Part shown: positions 59,175-64,000 of the stretch, one piece after another
Layout of the letters: each line of letters starts with the position of its first letter
How positions within the stretch are numbered: position 1 is the first letter of the stretch
Source of the DNA: Oenanthe sinensis
Taxonomy: Eukaryota > Streptophyta > Magnoliopsida > Apiales > Apiaceae
DNA length: 64,000 nt
Direction: 5' to 3'
Assembly (NCBI GenBank): GCA_028671895.1
Contig: JAPMAC010000207.1
Location: 6,510,001-6,574,000, forward strand
Made by a program: the position numbers and the translations under genes
Notes under the pieces: model-generated
What the model saw: only the letters and a program-made list of their open reading frames with translations
The model's database searches: none
What the model was told of the DNA's origin: nothing

Positions 59175-60840
59175 TAGATCACAAAGGGTGTCTCGCCAAC
59201 CTGAGAGGTATTATGGCCGTGTCATTGAGAATGACAATGAATTGGCGGTCATTGATGGAGACGACCCTATGACCTTCAACGAGGCTGTGAGTAGTGTTGA
59301 CTCAGAGAAATGGCAGAGTGCCATGAAATCCGAAATGGACTCCATGTATCCCAACCAAGTATGGACTTTGGTAGAGGCACCCAAGGATATGAAGCCTATA
59401 GGGTGCAAGTGGGTATACAAGAGAAAGATTGGAGCAAATGGCCAGGTAGAGACCTACAAGGCCAGGCTCGTGGTAAAAGGATTCAAACAAAGACAAGGGA
59501 TTGATTTTGATGAAACTTTTTCGCTTGTAGCCTTGCTCAAATCAATTCGGATTTTGCTTGCTATTGCAGCTTACTATGACTATGAGATCTGGCAAATGGA
59601 CGTAAAGACGGCCTTCCTCAATGGGAAACTTGAAGAATAAGTGTATATGACACAGCCAGAGGGTTTTATTTCCAAAAGAAATGAACATCTAGTATGTAAG
59701 CTACTACGAACCATATATGGGTTAAGGCAAGCTTCTTGAAGATGGAACATCCGTTTTGATGAGACAATCAAAGAGTTTGATTTTATCAAAAACATAGATG
59801 AACCATGTGTCTACAAGAAGGTTAGTGGGAGTGCAGTAACATTTCTTATTTTGTATGTAGATGACATACTCTTAATAGGAAATGACATACCAATGCTGCA
59901 ATCAGTAAAAATGTGGCTATCAAAGAACTTCACCATGAAGGACTTGGGAGAAGCGTCCTACATTCTTGATATGAAGATCTATAGTGATAGATCAAGAAGA
60001 ATGATAGGTCTAACCCAAGGTACGTACATCGATAAGGTGCTTAAAAGGTTTAGCATGGAAAACTCCAAGAGAGGTCTCATACCGATGAGCCATGGCGTAT
60101 CCCTTTCTGACAAGATGTCTCCTAAGACACCTGAAGAAACAGAGCGTATGAGTAGGATTTCTTATGCGTCGACAATAGGATCTATCATGTACGTGATGTT
60201 ATGTACTAGACCTGATGTTGCTCACTCAATTAGTGTGACTAGCAGATATCAGTCAAATCCAGGTGAAGACCACTGGAAAGCAGTGAAGAACATCCTTAAG
60301 TACTTGAGAAGGACTAAGGATATTTTTCTTGTTTTTGGTGGGTCTGAGTTGAAAATAGAGGGTTACACTGACTCTAGTTTTCAATCAGAGTGTGATGATA
60401 GTACATCCATGTCAGGGTATGTGTTTACTCTAAATGGTGGGGCGATTAGTTGGAGAAGTCGTAAGCAATCTACGACGGCTGACTCCACAGCAGAAGCAGA
60501 GTATATAGCTGCAAGTGAGGCTGCAAAGGAAGCTGTTTGGATGAAGAAATTTGTTTCTGAGTTCGGAGTAGTTCCTAGCATAGAGGGGCCTATTGTGTTA
60601 TATTGTGACAATAATGCTGCAATAGCTCAAGCCAAGGAACCGAGGTCTCACAAGAATAACAAACATATATTGCAGCGGTTTCATTTGATTAGGGAGATCA
60701 TTGAAAGAGGAGATGTCAAGATCGAAAGAGTTGACACACATAACAACATAGCAGACCCGTTCACGAAGCCGCTGTCTCAGTTAAATTTTGATCGTCATAA
60801 GGAGCGGATGGGTATTAGATACCAGAGTGATTGGCTTTAG
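59175..60840 (+). pseudogene. pol: E pol, last part (RT and RNase H)
   Basis: After the second TAGAT the E frame resumes (QRVSRQPERYYGRV). RT motifs: GCKWVYKRKIG, MDVKTAFLNGKLEE (then TAA at 59638), RTIYGLRQAS (then TGA near 59738, where CGA fits), and the YVDD box in LYVDDILLIGND. RNase H has YTDSSFQSE, STAEAEYIA and YCDNNAAI, with SHKNNKHI in place of the usual SHSRTKHI. It ends YQSDWL and TAG at 60838. The polypurine tract follows after three bases. Confidence 0.9.
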
Positions 60841-60843
60841 GCC

Positions 60844-60854
60844 AAGTGGGAGAT
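60844..60854 (+). other. Polypurine tract of E
   Basis: AAGTGGGAGAT immediately before the 3' LTR. Confidence 0.9.
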
Positions 60855-62556
60855 TGAAAGTGTTTGACCTAAAACTAATCATGTATGATGAGTTTGGAAA
60901 AACTTTCTGCTACTCTTATTTGATTTCATTTGATAATAATAAAGTATTTATGTTACGGGCTTAATCTATTTGAAGTGTATTAAATAAGATGTTCCATAAT
61001 TTAGAGCAAAGCTTCTAGAATTATAATGAGATTGTAATAATGAGATTTAGAAGATAATAGCTTTAGACTTAAACAGTTCCTGATCATAGGATAACTAATT
61101 GGAAATTGGTAAATCCGTAAAGATCAGTACATACTATGCTAGCTCTCTTAGGAGGATGTCTGTTCTCATAGATATTTGTGTGGTGACACTATAGGTAATA
61201 TATAGGTGATTATTAAGGAATAAGTTCACTAAACATAACTCGATAAGTAGAACAACTAATGGAGTTTACTCACGTGTCGATAGTTGTTTATTAAGTAAAT
61301 AGTTGTACAAGTATCCTTAGACTTGAGATCGTTAGAGTAATCTCGTACACAATGATTTATGCTTTGGTTTAGTCCTTAGTCTCTAGGACATTCATTAGGT
61401 CCATTCTGGGCATAGTGATTTATGTATGGAGATAGTTAACGGATCAATAAAAGATATGCCCCTTCCAGTAAAGGAAGTGAATATCCTATGTTATTCTTAG
61501 ATATGCAAGTTCAGGAATCTCTGGCCAGAGTGAATGAAATTAGAAAGAGTTTCTAATTTGCATTAAAAGGAACTTTTCATTATGAATAAGAAATCATATG
61601 ATTAAATTAGATAGGCTTGACACGAGTTCCATGCCTTGTATTTAATCGGGATATTGAAGGGTAGAAGGAATTAATTGTACGGTAACTAATTACTGACAGG
61701 TTCTAAGTATTCTAAGAAATGATTTCGTATTATCTGGATAGTCGCGATATGTTGAGAAGCATCACTCACGATGTAGAATAAATATAATTAATCAGATTAA
61801 TTATATTTAATGAATTAATAGAATTCATATAAATAATAAATAAAATGTTTATTATTATTTATTTCTACTACCGGCTTAATATTGAACCTAAAGAGTCACA
61901 CCATAAAAGAGATTAAATTATAGATGAAGAAATAATTAATAATAGCTAGTCATTATTTATTTATGAAATAAATAATTACTTAACAAATTTTATAAATTAA
62001 TTAAATGAGATTTAATTGATTATAAATTATTTAAGATAAGATCTTAATATTATTAATTAAATATTTAATTAAAGTAATTAAATATGAAGAGAGAATAATT
62101 TTCTAAAAGAGTTTAGAAAAAGGAATTAATAATTAAAATAGTTTTAATCATTAACTAATTAATTAATAAGATTAATTAATTAAAAAGGAATTAATAATAA
62201 GATATTTATAGAAAATATCTCAGCTGAGATATTTGCCTATAAATATAGGATTATAAACCCTAATACTTCAACCCTAATATTTGTGAGAAATATTTTAAAA
62301 GGGTGGCAACCCTAATTTCCTCTCTAGCCTCCTCCTTCATCTTTTAGTTTGATTCTTGGTGGATATCTTTAGAGCACTCCACACTTGAGGGGTGATTGCA
62401 AGGATTGAAGAACAAGATCTTCTCTAGCTGTTGCCGGAAAGCAATTGAGGTATTCTTCAATTTATAAAATAGTTTTTGTATCTATATGTATGCATACATA
62501 GGAATATATGCAAATAAATGTTATTCAATGCTTCCGCTGGTGCATAAATTCCTACA
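60855..62556 (+). repeat. 3' LTR of E (1702 bp)
   Basis: TGAAAGTGTTTG to AATTCCTACA. Its last 979 bp match the truncated 5' LTR. It is AT-rich with several TTAATTAATTA-type inverted stretches, and has no gene. The 5 bases after it (AGAAC) should have been duplicated on the left, but that flank is deleted. Confidence 0.93.
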
Positions 62557-63092
62557 AGAACTTCTTGTTGACCTCCTGATTCTGATAGTATTTTCCATTC
62601 AGGTTGAGCTCGTTTATCAATTTATTCAATCTCTGAAACACCTCAGAGATACCCACACTAGGGTTAGATCTAAACTGTTTGAATTGGGAGGTCAGGATCT
62701 CAAGTCTATTCTCTTTGACTTTCTCAATTCCTTCGTTGATAATCTCTATTGTATTTCAGATCTGTTTGGGATTTTTACAGTTGACCACGTGATTGTACAT
62801 TACGTAGTCTAGGGATTCTATCAATATGAGTTTGAGATTTTCCAGGGACATAACTTCTGTTTCTTCTTCTGTATAGTCAGTTGGACTTTTTAGAAACTGT
62901 CTGTGAGGAATTACGACTCCATCTATCTCGTGTTTGAGAAGAACTGTTGTTGGGAGTTCAACACATTTGGCCAAAATTAATGCATACTTGGGATTGGCAA
63001 TCCCAATGAATAGTAGCATTGTTCTTCCATAAATTATAGCGATCTTTATCAAACCGTGGAATTTTAATGCTCGTCACTTTTTGTGTATTCAT
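62557..63092 (-). pseudogene. gag: C gag N-terminal part
   Basis: It starts at ATG 63092 (MNTQKVTSIKIPRFDKDRYN). A frameshift near 63035 leads to IANPKYALILAKC and PHRQFLKSPTDYTEEE. TGA at 62756 stands where Trp is usual (KQI then stop, NTIEIINEG). The capsid-like domain continues (SVGISEVFQRLNKLINELNL) to NQEVNKKF, where E begins. D gag has EDTNTKFLRALPEEW at this point. The following part up to the end of the first zinc knuckle is missing from both sides of E. Confidence 0.85.
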
Positions 63093-63302
63093 CTTTAATA
63101 AGATTAAAAATTAAGTATTTCAAAAAAATATTTTAATTTTTGACTTAAAATAATTTTTGATCAAAAATAATTTTTCATCAAAAATAATTTTTGAAAAAAA
63201 AATTATTTCAAATAAAAAAATATTTTGAATTAAAAATAATTTTTGAGATATGTATAAGCTGCGGAATTTTTGGTTCGGATCTGATATTAAAAATATCAAC
63301 CA
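63093..63302 (-). other. C leader between PBS and gag
   Basis: About 210 bp, dominated by repeats of AAAAATAATTTTTGA type (63110-63245). No gene. Confidence 0.6.
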
Positions 63303-63314
63303 GCTCTGATGTCA
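63303..63314 (-). other. Primer-binding site of C, degenerate
   Basis: The minus strand reads TGACATCAGAGC, two bases off the tRNA-iMet PBS, at the same distance from the LTR as in B. Confidence 0.75.
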
Positions 63315-63316
63315 AT

Positions 63317-64000
63317 TATTGGTACCTGATATTTGCAGAAGGGGGGTTGAATACAATATCTAAAATTATCCCGGAATTTCAGATTTAAAAATATTGTTTT
63401 AATTAATCACAAAATATTAATTTTAATGAAATACGGTTCAAGTAGAAGATATAATTTTAACTTGAAAAGTATTACAAAATTAATCTGATAAAAAGTGTAT
63501 ATAATTGATAAAGTGATCTAGAACGAATTCAACTTGAAGTGTTCGGGCTTTAAAGTTATATTCCAAACTTGCACAGAAATCTGTGAATATTACAATGCAT
63601 ACAAATTTATGAAATTTGAATGTTTTTCTATCACTCAAATATTGAAAACTCTTCCTCATATTTATTGAGGAAAAAACTAGCAAGATTTTTAAATAAAACT
63701 TATTTAAAAAATCAAAAGACTTTATAAATTAGCCTTTAAGACTTTTGAAATAAGTTATGCAAGACTTTTAAAACTCGGTAAGACTTTTAAAAGACTCGGT
63801 AAGACTTTTGAAAAGTCTTGCCGTGATAAATGAAAGAACTCAGTAATACTTTTTAAAAGGTCTCACCGTTTTAATTTGGTAAGACTTTTAAAATGTCTTA
63901 CTGATTTAATTCGGTAAGACTTTCTTAAAAAGTCTTACCGATTTAATTTGGTAGAACTTTCTAAAATAATGCAGCAAGACTTTCTTTAAATGATAAATTA
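63317..64000 (-). repeat. 5' LTR of C, partial
   Basis: In plus orientation it carries GAAGGGGGGTTGAATAC near its start, as in B. From 63715 on it has many copies of AAGACTTTT, with near-palindromes at 63795-63823 and 63912-63940. The edge base TA (not TG) suggests decay. It is cut by the window end. Confidence 0.8.

Larger units (their letters stand above)
24121..62556 (+). mobile_element. Element E: Ty1/copia retrotransposon, split by F and H
   Basis: E is a plus-strand copia element with a 5'-truncated LTR (24121-25100), PBS, a long leader, gag-pol and a complete 3' LTR (60855-62556). Its pol is interrupted twice: after ...GYPKETLGYY by F (duplication ATTAC) and in the integrase-RT linker by H (duplication TAGAT). 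With F and H removed, the reading passes cleanly across both sites. It sits in C gag, with C sequence on both sides. By eye the LTR copies differ at about 22 of 980 positions. Confidence 0.9.
62557..64000 (-). mobile_element. Element C, right fragment (gag N-terminus, PBS, 5' LTR)
   Basis: On the minus strand: LTR (from beyond the window to 63317), PBS, gag start. It continues into 24120 once E is removed, but with part of gag lost. The LTR carries the GGTAAGACTTTT motif also found at 20380-20770, which supports the link. Confidence 0.8.

Noticed and set aside
1..64000. Host protein-coding gene
   Set aside because: Every open frame with recognisable motifs belongs to a retroelement, and the partition into seven elements leaves no unassigned stretch.

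Overview
The window reads as repeat-dense chromosomal DNA of a flowering plant, most likely a eudicot. I recognise no host gene, tRNA, rRNA or CRISPR array. All 64 kb can be partitioned into seven LTR retrotransposons, here lettered B to H. Primer-binding sites (PBS) match plant initiator tRNA-Met (TGGTATCAGAGC and variants), LTRs begin TG and end CA, and four insertions still have identical 5-bp target duplications. The species cannot be told from the sequence.

Layout: 1-4012 element B (Ty1/copia, SIRE/Maximus-like, minus, cut by the left edge); 4013-7457, 20064-24120 and 62557-64000 element C (SIRE/Maximus-like, minus, the oldest and deepest layer, cut by the right edge); 7458-20063 element D (complete SIRE/Maximus-like, plus, very young); 24121-29001, 50918-51108 and 59175-62556 element E (Ty1/copia, plus); 29002-41127 and 49879-50917 element F (Ty3/gypsy chromovirus, Tekay/Del-like, minus, with LTRs of about 4.2 kb); 41128-49878 element G (Ty1/copia, minus, inside an LTR of F); 51109-59174 element H (Ty1/copia, plus, inside E). 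The nesting is C > E > F > G and C > E > H, with D and apparently B also sitting in C. By-eye LTR divergence agrees with that order: E and F about 2%, H about 1.5%, G about 1%, D one substitution plus one C-run length change.

The genes are those of retroelements: gag (coat, CCHC knuckles), then protease, integrase, RT and RNase H in copia order, or protease, RT, RNase H, integrase and chromodomain-like tail in gypsy order. D and C also carry a long 'envelope-like' third gene. D is almost intact: its only visible coding lesions are two in-frame TAG codons, plus an unexplained -1 offset between gag and pol. All the others are dead, mostly through nonsense codons that look like C-to-T changes, plus internal deletions (RT missing in C, protease in F, half the integrase in H).

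The most unusual signal is that each of the three SIRE-type elements carries its own short motif repeated many times, often as palindromes. In D it is AGAGTCT/AGACTCT, in the LTR, gag, pol tail, pol-env spacer and env-like gene. In B it is a Cla-like ATCGATGGATA family, in the LTR and gag hinge. In C it is GGTAAGACTTTT, in the LTR and pol-env spacer. This looks like family-specific binding sites that diversified together with the element, and is the best candidate here for an undescribed system.
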